A stretch of 64,000 bases of DNA, from contig NZ_AQRC01000004.1 of the NCBI RefSeq assembly GCF_000737065.1, positions 62,001 through 126,000 of the forward strand, read 5' to 3'. The number at the start of each line of letters is the position of its first letter. The stretch's first letter is position 1. The position numbers were made by a program, and so were the translations under genes. Below, piece after piece: positions 54,211-63,575 of the stretch. The DNA is from Thioclava atlantica. GTDB lineage: Bacteria; Pseudomonadota; Alphaproteobacteria; Rhodobacterales; Rhodobacteraceae. The notes under the pieces were generated by a model that saw nothing but the letters and a program-made list of their open reading frames with translations, did no database searches and was not told where the DNA came from.

Positions 54211-55083
54211 TCAGAGGTCGAGCACGCGGCCCGCGATGGTCTTGAGCTTCTCTTTCATCTGCGCGTCGCGCCCGTCGGGCGCGGTCATGATCGCGCTGTC
54301 GAGGGCATGGGTGCAGCCCGACGCACAGGCCTCCGCCTCGCCCTTGAGAAGGGCGGGCAGCGCCGTCACCAGATCGCGGGCCTTCGAGGCGTTCTTCTGC
54401 GCCACCGCCACGACCTGCGCGACATCGACCGCGTCATGCTCGGGATGCCAGCAATCGTAATCGGTGATCATCGCGACGCAGGCATAGCAAAGCTCGGCCT
54501 CGCGGGCGAGCTTGGCTTCGGGCATCCCGGTCATGCCGATCACATCCGCGCCCCAGTGGCGGTAGAGCTCGCTTTCCGCCTTGGTCGAGAATTGCGGCCC
54601 CTCCATCGCGACATAGGTGCCGCCCTCATGGACCGTCACGCCGGTGCCGCGCGCCGCCTGCGTGCAAGCCGCCGAGAGCCGCGAGCAGACCGGATGCGCG
54701 ACCGAGACATGGCCGACGAGCCCGGGGCCGAAGAAGGTCTTCTCGCGCGCGAAGGTGCGGTCGATATACTGGTCGACGATCAGGAAATCGCCGGGCGCAT
54801 AGGCCTCCTTGAGCGATCCCACCGCCGAGACGGCCACGAGGTCGGTCACGCCGAGCTGCTTCATCGCGGCGATATTGGCGCGGTAAGGCACCGTCGTCGG
54901 CGTGTGGACATGGCCGCGGCCGTGGCGCGGCAGAAAGGCCATTCTCACCCCGTCCAGCGTGCCGGTCAGCACCGCATCCGACGGCGCCCCGAACGGCGTG
55001 TCGACCGTGACCCATTCCGCGCCTTCCAGCCCGTCGATCTGATAGACGCCCGAGCCGCCGATCACGCCGATCACCCTCTCCAT
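54211..55083 (-). CDS. mtnP: S-methyl-5'-thioadenosine phosphorylase
   Basis: A 290-residue phosphorylase splitting methylthioadenosine into adenine and methylthioribose-1-phosphate. It begins IGVIGGSGVYQIDGLEGAEW and has PFGAPSDAVLTG, FLPRHGRGHVHTPTTVPYRANI and YVAMEGPQFSTKAESELYR, all PNP/MTAP family motifs. It heads the mtnP-apt-NUDIX operon. The methylthioadenosine source includes polyamine synthesis and the LuxI reaction. Confidence 0.93.
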   Translation of the reverse strand: MERVIGVIGGSGVYQIDGLEGAEWVTVDTPFGAPSDAVLTGTLDGVRMAFLPRHGRGHVHTPTTVPYRANIAAMKQLGVTDLVAVSAVGSLKEAYAPGDFLIVDQYIDRTFAREKTFFGPGLVGHVSVAHPVCSRLSAACTQAARGTGVTVHEGGTYVAMEGPQFSTKAESELYRHWGADVIGMTGMPEAKLAREAELCYACVAMITDYDCWHPEHDAVDVAQVVAVAQKNASKARDLVTALPALLKGEAEACASGCTHALDSAIMTAPDGRDAQMKEKLKTIAGRVLDL

Positions 55084-55220
55084 GATCCAATTCCCTCGCT
55101 TCGCGTAACTTTATCGCGGTGACCCTAAGCGGGCGGACCGCGAGAGAAAAGAGGGATTGCGGCAAGCACGGCTGCAGTCTATCGCCAGACGGGGCGCATT
55201 TCCGGCGCGAGGGAGGGGAT

Positions 55221-56090
55221 ATGGAAAATCTGCGTGGCTCGGCATTGATGGTTCTGGCGATGGCAGCGTTCTCCCTGGAGGACATGTTCGTCAAATCCGC
55301 CTCCCGACTGATCCCGGTGGGAGAGGTACTGATGATCTTCGGCCTCGGCGGCATGCTGGTCTTCGGCGCCCTCATCAGCTCGCGCGGCCAACGGCTCCTG
55401 CACCCGGCGCTCGCCTCGAAACCGATGCTGATCAAGCTCGTCCTCGAGGTGGTCGGCCGGCTGGGCTACACGCTCGGCATCGCGCTCACCCCGCTCTCCA
55501 ACGCCTCCGCGATCTTGCAGGCCACCCCGCTCGTCGTCGTCGCGGGCGCGGCGGTCTTCTTCGCCGAACGGGTCGGCATGCGCCGCTGGATCGCCGTGGG
55601 CATCGGCTTTCTGGGGGTGCTGATCGTGCTGCGGCCGGGGCTCGAGGGCTTCGTGCCTGCCGCGCTCTGGACGGTTCTCGGGATGCTGGGCTTTGCAGGG
55701 CGCGATCTCGCGACCCGGGCCTGTCCGCCGGTCCTGTCGAATTTCCAGCTCAGCTTCTACGGTTTCATGATGCTGGTGCCGACCGGCGCGATGATCCTCG
55801 CGGTCACAGGCGGCACCGCCCTGCCCGCCCCGCTGGCGCTGCGCGATGTCGCCGGCGCGGTCGTGTTCGGCAGCCTCGCCTATTGGTCGCTCACCAAGGC
55901 GATGCGGATGGGCGAGGTCTCGGTCATCACGCCGTTCCGCTACACCCGTCTGATCTTTGCGCTGGTCATCGGCGCCACCGTCTTCGGCGAGCGTCCCGAT
56001 ACCGCGATGATCGCGGGCGCGATGCTGATCGTGGCAAGCGGCCTCTACACCCTGCTCGAGGGACGGCGGCGGCGCGTGCGGGTGGCTTAA
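55221..56090 (+). CDS. EamA/DMT-family transporter
   Basis: A 289-residue protein with ten hydrophobic helices in two EamA repeats. It starts MENLRGSALMVLAMAAFSLEDM, with the repeat junction around RRWIAVGIGFLGVLIVLRPG and the second repeat ending near VFGERPDTAMIAGAMLIVASG. The GRD-like AGRDLATRACP segment is frequent in S-adenosylmethionine or amino-acid exporters of this family. The substrate is unknown. Its TAA stop shares the palindrome TTAA with the convergent flavin reductase gene. Confidence 0.82.
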   Translation: MENLRGSALMVLAMAAFSLEDMFVKSASRLIPVGEVLMIFGLGGMLVFGALISSRGQRLLHPALASKPMLIKLVLEVVGRLGYTLGIALTPLSNASAILQATPLVVVAGAAVFFAERVGMRRWIAVGIGFLGVLIVLRPGLEGFVPAALWTVLGMLGFAGRDLATRACPPVLSNFQLSFYGFMMLVPTGAMILAVTGGTALPAPLALRDVAGAVVFGSLAYWSLTKAMRMGEVSVITPFRYTRLIFALVIGATVFGERPDTAMIAGAMLIVASGLYTLLEGRRRRVRVA

Positions 56091-56683
56091 CCGCCCGGCC
56101 GCACCATCTCGAAGAGATCGCTCACCGCGGCATAGTCGCGATAGCCCAGACGCGCGAGCCGGTCCGGCGGCAGGTAGTGCCCGTCCTTGAGGCAGGCATC
56201 GTCGATATGCACGCCCGTGACCTCGCCATGGACGAGGAAATTCCCCTTCCCCATCAGCTCGATCACCTGCACCAGCCGGCATTCGAGCGCGGCGGGCGCC
56301 CCCACCACCCGCGGGCAGTCGATGGTCTCGCATTGCGCCTTCTCGATCCCGCATTCGACGAACTCGTCGGTCCCTGCGGGAAAATTCGCGCAGCTCGCAT
56401 TCATCAGATCCTTGAGCGCATAGGTCACGAGGTTCACGCAGAACACGCCCGACTCGCGGATCTGCGCGACGCTGTCCTTGGTCCCGTCCCGGTCGGGTTT
56501 CGTCCCGGTCGAGGAGAAGACCACCTGCGGCGGCGTATAGGCCACCGCGTTGAAGAAGGAATAGGGCGAGAGGTTGTCGCCCAGCTCCCCCCGCGTCGAG
56601 ACCCAGGCGATGGGACGCGGCGCGACGATGGCGTTGAACGGGTTATGCGGCAGGCCGTGGCCATCTTCGGGTCGATAGAACAT
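56087..56683 (-). CDS. Flavin reductase-like domain protein
   Basis: A 198-residue FMN-binding split-barrel protein (flavin_Reduct). NPFNAIVAPRPIAWVSTR is the conserved N-terminal motif, with FFNAVAYTPPQVVFS and ESGVFCVNLVTYAL. Proteins of this size and type transfer electrons between NAD(P)H, flavin and a partner oxygenase or may be stand-alone flavin reductases. No partner oxygenase is adjacent. ATG at 56683. Confidence 0.82.
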   Translation of the reverse strand: MFYRPEDGHGLPHNPFNAIVAPRPIAWVSTRGELGDNLSPYSFFNAVAYTPPQVVFSSTGTKPDRDGTKDSVAQIRESGVFCVNLVTYALKDLMNASCANFPAGTDEFVECGIEKAQCETIDCPRVVGAPAALECRLVQVIELMGKGNFLVHGEVTGVHIDDACLKDGHYLPPDRLARLGYRDYAAVSDLFEMVRPGG

Positions 56684-56750
56684 GCTCTCTCCTGTTTGAT
56701 CCTGAACCTAGCGCATGCTACCGCCTCGAACAGGGAAAAAGGGCCGCGCG

Positions 56751-57233
56751 ATGTATCAGCTCGAGGAAGAAACGGACGAGGACTGGTGGGAGGTCGAGGC
56801 GCTCTACGACCTCTGCTTCGCGCCGGGCCGGACCGCGCTCTCCTCCTACCGGCTGCGGGACGGCGTGGACCCGGTCCGTCCGCTCTGCCTCACCTTGCGC
56901 CAGGACGGCATCCTCGCCGCGGTGATCCGCTACTGGCCGGTCCAGGTCGCGGGCCAGCGCGTGCTTCTTCTCGGCCCGATCGCGGTGCACCCGACCCGGC
57001 AGGGCGAGGGACTGGGCGGCCTGTTGATGCATGAAAGCCTCGCAGAGGCGTATCGGCTGGGATGGGAGCGGGTGCTGCTGGTGGGCGACGCGCCCTATTA
57101 CGCGCGCTTCGGGTTCGAAAAACTCGAAGGCGTCGAAATGCCGCCGCCCACCAATCCCGACCGGGTGCTGGGGCTCGAACTCGTGCCCGGCGCCTGGGAA
57201 GGCGTGCGCGGCCCGGTCGAAAAGGCCGGGTGA
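56751..57233 (+). CDS. GNAT-family N-acetyltransferase
   Basis: A 160-residue acetyltransferase. The coenzyme A-binding motif A is LGPIAVHPTRQGEGLGGLLM, followed by VLLVGDAPYYARFGFEK, as in the YhbS-type small-molecule acetyltransferases. The ATG begins the conserved core; a 12-codon upstream extension is basic and unlikely. It lies 51 bp before the EcsC gene on the same strand. Confidence 0.82.
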   Translation: MYQLEEETDEDWWEVEALYDLCFAPGRTALSSYRLRDGVDPVRPLCLTLRQDGILAAVIRYWPVQVAGQRVLLLGPIAVHPTRQGEGLGGLLMHESLAEAYRLGWERVLLVGDAPYYARFGFEKLEGVEMPPPTNPDRVLGLELVPGAWEGVRGPVEKAG

Positions 57234-57284
57234 TTGCCGAGCGCCCCTGCGCGCCCCATATCTGTCTCCAGCATGGAGGCTCAA

Positions 57285-58037
57285 ATGACCGAAATCCTTC
57301 CCCCCGTGACGGACCCGGCCCTGTTGGGCGAACTCGACGTGCTCGCACGGCGTCACCGCGCCGCGGGCGGCGTCGTGATGCAGGTGATCGGCTATGTCGG
57401 CACCTCCGCCGAAAGCCTGCTCGAGAAATTGCCCGCGCCGGTGCGTGCGGGCCTCGAAGGCGCGACCGAGCGCGCGCTCGAAGGGGCGATGGTCGCGGCG
57501 GGACGCTCGCGCGGGATCGTGGCCGACCGGCCCGACTGGATGAACCGCACCCTGACCGCGGCGATGGGCGCGGCGGGCGGCGCGGGAGGGTTGGCGAGTT
57601 CGCTCGCCGAACTGCCCTTCACGGTGACGATGCTGCTGCGCGCGATCCAAGGGATCGCGGCCGAGCACGGGTTCGATCCCGCCTCCGAAGAGGTCCGCGT
57701 GGAATGCCTGCGCGTCTTCGCCTCCGCCGGTCCGCTCGAGGGCGATGACGGGATGGATCTGAGCTTTCTCGCCGCGCGCGCCACGATCACCGGCCCCAGC
57801 ATGCGCTCGCTCGTGGCCAAGGTCGCGCCGCGCCTTTCGGCAGTGCTCGGCCAGAAGCTCGCAGCCCAGGCCGCGCCGGTTCTGGGCGCGGTGGCGGGGG
57901 CGGCGGTGAACTACGCCTTCACGAGCTATTACCAGGAAATCGCGCGGGTCCATTTCGGGCTCAAGCGTCTCGCCCGCGACAGCGGTACCGACGAGGGGGT
58001 GCTGCGCGAGGAACTGGTGGCAAGGATCACGACCTGA
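57285..58037 (+). CDS. EcsC family protein
   Basis: A 250-residue protein of the EcsC domain family (function unknown; originally linked to an ABC transporter operon in Bacillus). It has a hydrophobic Ala/Gly core (GAAGGAGGLASSLAELPFTVTM) and AAPVLGAVAGAAVNYAFTSYYQ, typical membrane-associated segments. GGAGG lies 5 nt before the second of two close ATGs, which I chose. No ABC transporter is adjacent here. Confidence 0.8.
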   Translation: MTEILPPVTDPALLGELDVLARRHRAAGGVVMQVIGYVGTSAESLLEKLPAPVRAGLEGATERALEGAMVAAGRSRGIVADRPDWMNRTLTAAMGAAGGAGGLASSLAELPFTVTMLLRAIQGIAAEHGFDPASEEVRVECLRVFASAGPLEGDDGMDLSFLAARATITGPSMRSLVAKVAPRLSAVLGQKLAAQAAPVLGAVAGAAVNYAFTSYYQEIARVHFGLKRLARDSGTDEGVLREELVARITT

Positions 58038-58058
58038 CCGCCCCGTCTGCGGATCGGT

Positions 58059-58092
58059 CAAATGCCTCCGGCGGGGATATTTGAGGCATTTG
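58059..58092. repeat. Extragenic palindromic element, GGGATATTT type
   Basis: Perfect 10-bp arms CAAATGCCTC / GAGGCATTTG around the loop CGGCGGGGATATTT, in the gap between two convergent genes. It shares the GGGGATATTT core with the cluster at 44392-44514 and probably terminates transcription from both sides. Confidence 0.7.
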
Positions 58093-58156
58093 GAAGCCGG
58101 GCGTCCTTCCCACGAGCGATCTGGAGAGCGCCGGAGGCCGGGAGCCGCGCCCCCCG

Positions 58157-58741
58157 TCAGCCCACATCCGTCCGGCCGCGCCGGTCGGAACGCAGATTGG
58201 CGTAGAGCACGTGGTTGCGCCAGCGCCCGTTGATCTGCAGGTAGCTTTGCGCCACGCCCTCGTATTTGAAGCCCGACTTCTCGAGCACCCCGCGCGAGGC
58301 GGCGTTCTCGGGCAGGCAGGCGGCCTCGATGCGGCTGAGGTCGAGCTTGGTGAAGGCGTAATGCACCACCGCCTCGATCGCTTCTCGCATGTAGCCCCGG
58401 CGGGCATACCGCTCGCCGATCCAGTAGCCGAGCGTGCCCGATTGCGCGGGCCCGCGGCGGATATTGTCGAGCGTGATCGCGCCCAGAAGCCGCTGATCCT
58501 CGCGCGCGGTCAGGAAGACCGGCAGCGCGGTGCCGCTCGCGATCGCGCGCGCCGCCCAGTAGACCCGGTTCGAGAACGCCTTCCGGCTCAGATGGTCGGC
58601 CGACCATGTCGGCTCCCAGGTCACGAGGAAATGGCGGCTCTGCTCACGCAGGCTCGACCATTCGCGGTAGTCGCTGTGCTGCGGCGGGCGCAGCGTCATC
58701 CGCTCCGTCTCGATGCGCAGCTGACGACGGCGGGAGAACAT
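58157..58741 (-). CDS. GNAT-family acetyltransferase, RimJ/RimL-like
   Basis: A 194-residue acetyltransferase. LRIETERMTLRPP is the RimJ/RimL start, GTLGYWIGERYARRGYMREAI is acetyl-CoA motif A, and AACLPENAASRGVLEKSGF is the following helix. It may modify ribosomal protein N-termini or another protein. The ATG shares one base with the M16 peptidase stop (TGATG), so it is the coupled last gene of the cox-thrC-M16 run. Confidence 0.83.
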   Translation of the reverse strand: MFSRRRQLRIETERMTLRPPQHSDYREWSSLREQSRHFLVTWEPTWSADHLSRKAFSNRVYWAARAIASGTALPVFLTAREDQRLLGAITLDNIRRGPAQSGTLGYWIGERYARRGYMREAIEAVVHYAFTKLDLSRIEAACLPENAASRGVLEKSGFKYEGVAQSYLQINGRWRNHVLYANLRSDRRGRTDVG

Positions 58742-60000
58742 CAGGCGGCGAGCCTTTCGCGGATCTCACCGAGTTCGGGGGCATTGGAGACCGGCCCGTA
58801 GAGCGCGAGCGCCGCCTTCCCGCCCATCGCCAGACGTTCGGCGAAATCGCGCACCGCTTCGCGGCTGACCCCGTCGATGCGGGCCGAGGCCTCTTCGATA
58901 TCGGGCACACGTCCCCAGATATGCAGGCTGCGCGCCATCCGTTCGGCCCGGGCCGAGGCGCTCTCGAGCCCCATCAGCAGACCGGCCTTGATCTGGGCGC
59001 GGGCCCGGGCGATCTCGACCTCGCTCATGTCTTCCGCCGCGCGCTTGAGCTCGTCGATCGTGAGGTCCGACAGCGCCCGGATCTCGTCGCCCGAGGTGCC
59101 CGCATAGATCGTGAACATGCCGGTATCCTCGTAGGCGCCGGCCTGCGAGAAGATCGTGTAGCACAGCCCCCGCTCCTCGCGGATCTTCTGGAACAGGCGC
59201 GAGGACATCCCCCCGCCCATCGCCGTCGAATAGACCTGCGCGGTATAGAGATCGGCATCGCGATAGCTCGGACCCTCGATCCCGAGCGCGAAATGCGCCT
59301 GCTCGAGCGGCTTGACCTCGCGCCGCTCGCGCCCCGCCCAGGTCGCGGGATAGGGCGCCGGATTGAGCGAGGGACGCAGGTCGCCGAAGATGTCCTCGGC
59401 GCGCTTCACGATCTCGGCGTGATCGACCGCGCCGGCGGCAGAGAGGATCATCTGGTCGGGACCGTAATGCTCGGCCACGAAGCCCGAGAGGTCGTCGCGC
59501 GCGAAGCTACGCACCCGCTCGGCCGGGCCGAGGATCGTACGCCCCATCGGCTGATCCGGGTAGGCCGCCTCCTGCAGCCAGTCGAAGATCACGTCATCGG
59601 GCGTATCGAGCGACTGGCCGATCTCCTGCAGGATCACCCCGCGCTCCACCTCGATCTCGCGCTGGTCGAAGACCGGGTTCAGCAGGATGTCCGAGATCAC
59701 GTCGAGCGCAAGCGGCACGTCCGGCCCCAGAACCCGCGCGTAATAGGCCGTCATCTCGCGCGAGGTATAGGCGTTGATATAGCCGCCCACATCCTCGATC
59801 GCCTCGGCGATCTGCAAGGCCGAGCGCGTCTTCGTGCCCTTGAACGCCATATGTTCGAGGAAATGCGCTATGCCGTTCTGTTCGGGACGCTCGTGGCGCC
59901 CGCCCGCGGTTACCCAGATCCCGATCGAGGCGGAGGCGAGGCCGGGCATCGACTCGGTGATGACCCGCAGGCCGTTCTTCAAAGTGGTGAACTGGATCAT
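58741..60000 (-). CDS. M16 family zinc metallopeptidase (processing-peptidase-like)
   Basis: A 419-residue peptidase of the mitochondrial processing peptidase beta-like type. The inverted zinc motif is HFLEH (His46, Glu49, His50) with the third ligand Glu126 in VERGVILQEIGQS. The C-terminal domain keeps SSRLFQKIREERGLCYTI, the conserved R/Y-bearing motif. It overlaps thrC by ATGA and is coupled to the rimJ-like gene. This single-domain M16 next to thrC is a common alphaproteobacterial arrangement. Confidence 0.9.
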   Translation of the reverse strand: MIQFTTLKNGLRVITESMPGLASASIGIWVTAGGRHERPEQNGIAHFLEHMAFKGTKTRSALQIAEAIEDVGGYINAYTSREMTAYYARVLGPDVPLALDVISDILLNPVFDQREIEVERGVILQEIGQSLDTPDDVIFDWLQEAAYPDQPMGRTILGPAERVRSFARDDLSGFVAEHYGPDQMILSAAGAVDHAEIVKRAEDIFGDLRPSLNPAPYPATWAGRERREVKPLEQAHFALGIEGPSYRDADLYTAQVYSTAMGGGMSSRLFQKIREERGLCYTIFSQAGAYEDTGMFTIYAGTSGDEIRALSDLTIDELKRAAEDMSEVEIARARAQIKAGLLMGLESASARAERMARSLHIWGRVPDIEEASARIDGVSREAVRDFAERLAMGGKAALALYGPVSNAPELGEIRERLAA

Positions 60001-61394
60001 GCCCGGCGCCCCTCGCGGATCAGAGCCTCGAGCGCGGCAAGGTCGTTGGGCACGCGCGTTACGCGTTCCTCGCGGTCGAACAGGTCCGCCATGCGCGGCG
60101 GCAGGGCCGGGCGGATGCCGGTCGCCTCTTCCACCGCATCGGGGAATTTCGCCGGATGCGCGGTGGCCAGCGTCACCATCGGGGTGCCCGGATCGCGCGC
60201 CAGCGCCGCTTTCGCGACATTCACGCCGACCGCAGAGTGGGGGCACAGCAACTCGCCCGTTTCCTTCAGCGTGTCGCCGATTTCCTCAAGGGTGCGGGCC
60301 TCGCCCACCGCGCCGCTGTCATAGATCGCGCGCAGCGCGCCGATGGCATTTTCCGAGACGGTGAAGGAGCCCTCGGTCTTGAGTTCCTCCATCAGCGTCT
60401 CGATCGCGACTCCGTCCTTGCCATAGGCCCAGAACAGCGCGCGCTCGAAATTGGAACTGACCTCGATATCCATCGACGGCGAGATCGAGGGCGTCACGCC
60501 CTGCTTGGTGTAATCGCCTTTCTCGAGACAGCGATGCAGGATGTCGTTCTGGTTGGTCGCGATCACCAGGCGTTCGATCGGCAGGCCCATCTCCTTCGCG
60601 AGGAAGCCCGCGAAAATGTCACCGAAATTGCCGGTCGGCACGGTGAAGCTGATCTTGCGATGCGGCGCACCGAGCGCCACCGCGGCCGAGAAGTAATAGA
60701 CGATCTGCGCCAGCACGCGGGCGAAGTTGATCGAGTTCACCCCCGCGAGACCGACCTCGTCGCGGAAGGTGAAGTCGTTGAACATGTCCTTGAGCTTGCC
60801 CTGGCAATCGTCGAAATCGCCCTCGAGCGCGAGCGCGTGGACATTGCTTTCGATCGGCGTCGTCATCTGGCGACGCTGCACCTCGGACACCCGGCCATGC
60901 GGGAACAGGATGAACACGTCGACATTGTCGAGCCCTCGGAAGGCCTCGATCGCGGCGGAACCGGTATCGCCCGAGGTCGCGCCGACGATGGTGATCTTCT
61001 GGTTGCGCTTCTCCAGCTCGATCTGGAAGAGCTGGCCGATCACCTGCATCGCGAAATCCTTGAACGCGAGGGTCGGTCCGTGGAACAGCTCGAGCAGGAA
61101 ATGGTTGGGCGCGAGCTGCACCATCGGCGCACGCGCGACATGGCCGAAGCCCGCATAGGCCTTCGCGATCGCGCCTTTCAGTTCCGCATCCGAAAAGGTC
61201 TCGGCCACGAAGGGCTTCATCACCCGGAAGGCGATCTCTTCGTAGGACAGGCCTGCGAGCGCCGCGATCTCGTCGGCCGACATTTGCGGGACGGTTTCGG
61301 GCACGTAGAGGCCGCCGTCACGGGCAAGTCCCGTCAGCATCGCATCGCCAAAATTCAGAACCGGGGCTTTGCCCCGCGTGGAAACATAACGCAT
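59997..61394 (-). CDS. thrC: Threonine synthase
   Basis: A 465-residue PLP enzyme converting O-phosphohomoserine to threonine. The Schiff-base Lys is Lys112 in LAFKDFAMQV. The phosphate-binding loop is VGATSGDTGSAAIEAF and FTVPTGNFGDIFAG is conserved. It begins MRYVSTRGKAPVLNF, the usual start of the long proteobacterial form; a TTG two codons earlier is ignored. GAGG lies 7 nt before. It follows surf1 by 9 bp. Confidence 0.95.
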   Translation of the reverse strand: MRYVSTRGKAPVLNFGDAMLTGLARDGGLYVPETVPQMSADEIAALAGLSYEEIAFRVMKPFVAETFSDAELKGAIAKAYAGFGHVARAPMVQLAPNHFLLELFHGPTLAFKDFAMQVIGQLFQIELEKRNQKITIVGATSGDTGSAAIEAFRGLDNVDVFILFPHGRVSEVQRRQMTTPIESNVHALALEGDFDDCQGKLKDMFNDFTFRDEVGLAGVNSINFARVLAQIVYYFSAAVALGAPHRKISFTVPTGNFGDIFAGFLAKEMGLPIERLVIATNQNDILHRCLEKGDYTKQGVTPSISPSMDIEVSSNFERALFWAYGKDGVAIETLMEELKTEGSFTVSENAIGALRAIYDSGAVGEARTLEEIGDTLKETGELLCPHSAVGVNVAKAALARDPGTPMVTLATAHPAKFPDAVEEATGIRPALPPRMADLFDREERVTRVPNDLAALEALIREGRRA

Positions 61395-61403
61395 CGTCAA
61401 TCC

Positions 61404-62081
61404 TCAGGCCTGTTGCCGCCTGATACGCCAGAGAAGAAAGATTGTCATCCCGGCCCAGACGATTGCGAGCAAAAACCAGGTGATCGCGTATTGCAGGTGA
61501 TCGTTCGGGATCCCGGTGATGGTGATCGGCTCGGGGGTGATCCCCTGTGCCGCGCCCGAGACCTGCGCCGCGACGACGAGCACCGCTTCCGTCCCGAGCG
61601 CTTTGGCCATAGCGGGCACGTCGCGGGCGAACCAGATCCCGGTCTTGGCATCGGGTGCGGGCGTGTAGCTGTCGGTCTCCTGCGGCCAGTGCAGGTTGCC
61701 GGTCACCGCGAGCGGCACGGGCGGGCGGACATCGCTCTTGCCCGCCTCGGGCAGGAAACCGCGATCGAGCAGGATGCGGCGCCCGTCATCGGTCTCGAAG
61801 GCGTCGATCACCCGATAACCCGCGCCCACGCCTTTCTGCCCCGACAGGACGAGGATCTCCTGCCCCGTCGTCCGCCCGCGCACCTGCACCGGCTGATACT
61901 TGAGAGGCAGGGTGTCGCTCCCTTCGGGCGGCAGAGCCTGCGGATCGCCCGCGATCTTCGCGGAGATTTCCGCCAGCATCGCTTCTTTCCATTGCAGCCG
62001 CTGCATTTGCCATAGCCCGAGCGAAATCAGGACCGCGCAGCCCAGGAGGCCGAGGGCGAGCGGAAAGATATAGCGGGTCAT
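61404..62081 (-). CDS. SURF1 family cytochrome oxidase assembly protein
   Basis: A 225-residue inner-membrane protein with two helices, one at each end (LALGLLGCAVLISLGLWQM and ITWFLLAIVWAGMTIFLLW), and a periplasmic domain between. The motif LGLWQMQRLQWKE at the N-terminus and the late NDHLQYAITWF are hallmarks. It helps place haem in the aa3-type oxidase. It lies in the cox operon between ctaE and thrC. The second ATG of the frame is chosen because it begins the signal-anchor. Confidence 0.92.
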   Translation of the reverse strand: MTRYIFPLALGLLGCAVLISLGLWQMQRLQWKEAMLAEISAKIAGDPQALPPEGSDTLPLKYQPVQVRGRTTGQEILVLSGQKGVGAGYRVIDAFETDDGRRILLDRGFLPEAGKSDVRPPVPLAVTGNLHWPQETDSYTPAPDAKTGIWFARDVPAMAKALGTEAVLVVAAQVSGAAQGITPEPITITGIPNDHLQYAITWFLLAIVWAGMTIFLLWRIRRQQA

Positions 62082-62159
62082 CGGTCCTCCCAAGCGAACG
62101 GCGCGAGAGTCGCCCCCCGCGCCGTCTTGCGCGTTTCCTTGAATCCAGGCCGGGGGCGC

Positions 62160-62963
62160 TTACGCGCTGCCCCAGATATAGATCGACGCGAAGAGGAAGA
62201 GCCAGACCACATCGACGAAGTGCCAGTACCAGGCCGCGGCCTCGAAGCCGACATGCTCGTTCTGGGTCATCTGCCCCTTCACGATGCGCAGCAGGCAGAC
62301 CAGCAGGAAGATCGTGCCGATGATCACATGCACGCCGTGGAAGCCCGTCGCCATGAAGAAGTTCGCGCCGTAGATATTGCCCGCCAGACCGAAGGCCGCG
62401 TGGCTGTATTCATAGGCCTGCAGCACGGTGAAGGAGGCACCGAGGATCACCGTCAGGATCAGCCCCTGCTTGACCGCCTTGCGATCGTTGTCATGCACGA
62501 GCGCGTGGTGCGCCCAGGTCAGCGTGACGCCCGACAGCAGCAGGATCACCGTGTTGATGAGCGGCAGGTGCCACGGATCGAAGGTCTGGATGCCCTCGGG
62601 GGGCCAGACGCCGTCTACGAGGGGGCTTTCCGGCCCCATCGGATAGAGGGCGTGCTTGAAGAAGCTCCAGAACCAGGCCGAGAAGAACATCACCTCGGAC
62701 ATGATGAAAAGGATGAAGCCGTAGCGCAGCCCGATCCGGACGACCGGCGTGTGATCGCCCGTCTCGCCCTCGCGGATCACGTCGGACCACCAGCCGTACA
62801 TCGTGTAGAGCACGACCAGCAGGCCCGCGAAGAACACGTAATGCGTCATGTCCTTCATCCAGAGCACGGCTCCGAAAAGCATGATGAAGCCGCCGACCGC
62901 CCCGAGGAACGGCCAGATCGAAGGTGGTAGAATGTGGTAGTCGTGGTTCTTCGCGTGCGCCAT
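62160..62963 (-). CDS. ctaE: Cytochrome c oxidase subunit III
   Basis: A 267-residue membrane subunit with seven helices. It begins [16 protein letters not shown] and has [25 protein letters not shown] and [19 protein letters not shown] followed by [16 protein letters not shown], all subunit III signatures. It supports proton uptake and stability of the aa3 oxidase. It follows ctaG by 18 bp. Confidence 0.97.
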   Translation of the reverse strand: MAHAKNHDYHILPPSIWPFLGAVGGFIMLFGAVLWMKDMTHYVFFAGLLVVLYTMYGWWSDVIREGETGDHTPVVRIGLRYGFILFIMSEVMFFSAWFWSFFKHALYPMGPESPLVDGVWPPEGIQTFDPWHLPLINTVILLLSGVTLTWAHHALVHDNDRKAVKQGLILTVILGASFTVLQAYEYSHAAFGLAGNIYGANFFMATGFHGVHVIIGTIFLLVCLLRIVKGQMTQNEHVGFEAAAWYWHFVDVVWLFLFASIYIWGSA

Positions 62964-62981
62964 GCGTCTCCCTCCGATGGC

Positions 62982-63575
62982 TTAGTTGACCGTTCCTGCC
63001 CCACTGTCCGGCGTGGCCGAGGCGTGCTGCTCGGGCAGGTCGGTTTCGTAGAAGGTGTAGCTCAGGGTAATGGAGTGAATCCGCTTCGCATCCGGATCAT
63101 CGACGATCCCCGGATCGACGAAGAAGCTCACCGGCATCTGCACCCGCTCCCCCGGCTGCAGAACCTGCTCGGTGAAGCAGAAACACTGAATCTTGTCGAA
63201 ATAGTACCCCGCCACATCGGGCGAGACATTGTAGCTGGCCGTGCCCGCGACGACATGGTCGGTCGGGTTGTAGGCCTCGTAGAAGGCCAGACCGTTCTGC
63301 CCGATCTTGAGTTTCATCTCGGTCTGGACCGGTTTGAACGTCCACGGCATGCCCGGCGCGACATTGGCGTCGAAACGCACGGTGATCTCGCGGTCGAGGA
63401 TCTTGTCGGGAAGCTGCTCGGCGACATTGGTCGTGCCGCCGTAACCCGTGGTCTTGCAGAACCAGTTGTAGAAGGGCACCGCGGCCCAGGCCCCTGCCCC
63501 CATCACGACGATCACCACGAGCAGCCAGCGCAGCACGCGTGTGTTCGAGCGATCGGTGTCGGGGGTCCGGGTCAT
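62982..63575 (-). CDS. ctaG: Cytochrome c oxidase copper-assembly protein (CtaG/Cox11)
   Basis: A 197-residue protein with one N-terminal anchor ([23 protein letters not shown]) and a periplasmic immunoglobulin-like domain. The copper-binding CFCF motif is in [17 protein letters not shown], and [10 protein letters not shown] follows. It delivers copper to CuB of subunit I. The ATG overlaps the small upstream gene as ATGA. Confidence 0.96.
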   Translation of the reverse strand: MTRTPDTDRSNTRVLRWLLVVIVVMGAGAWAAVPFYNWFCKTTGYGGTTNVAEQLPDKILDREITVRFDANVAPGMPWTFKPVQTEMKLKIGQNGLAFYEAYNPTDHVVAGTASYNVSPDVAGYYFDKIQCFCFTEQVLQPGERVQMPVSFFVDPGIVDDPDAKRIHSITLSYTFYETDLPEQHASATPDSGAGTVN

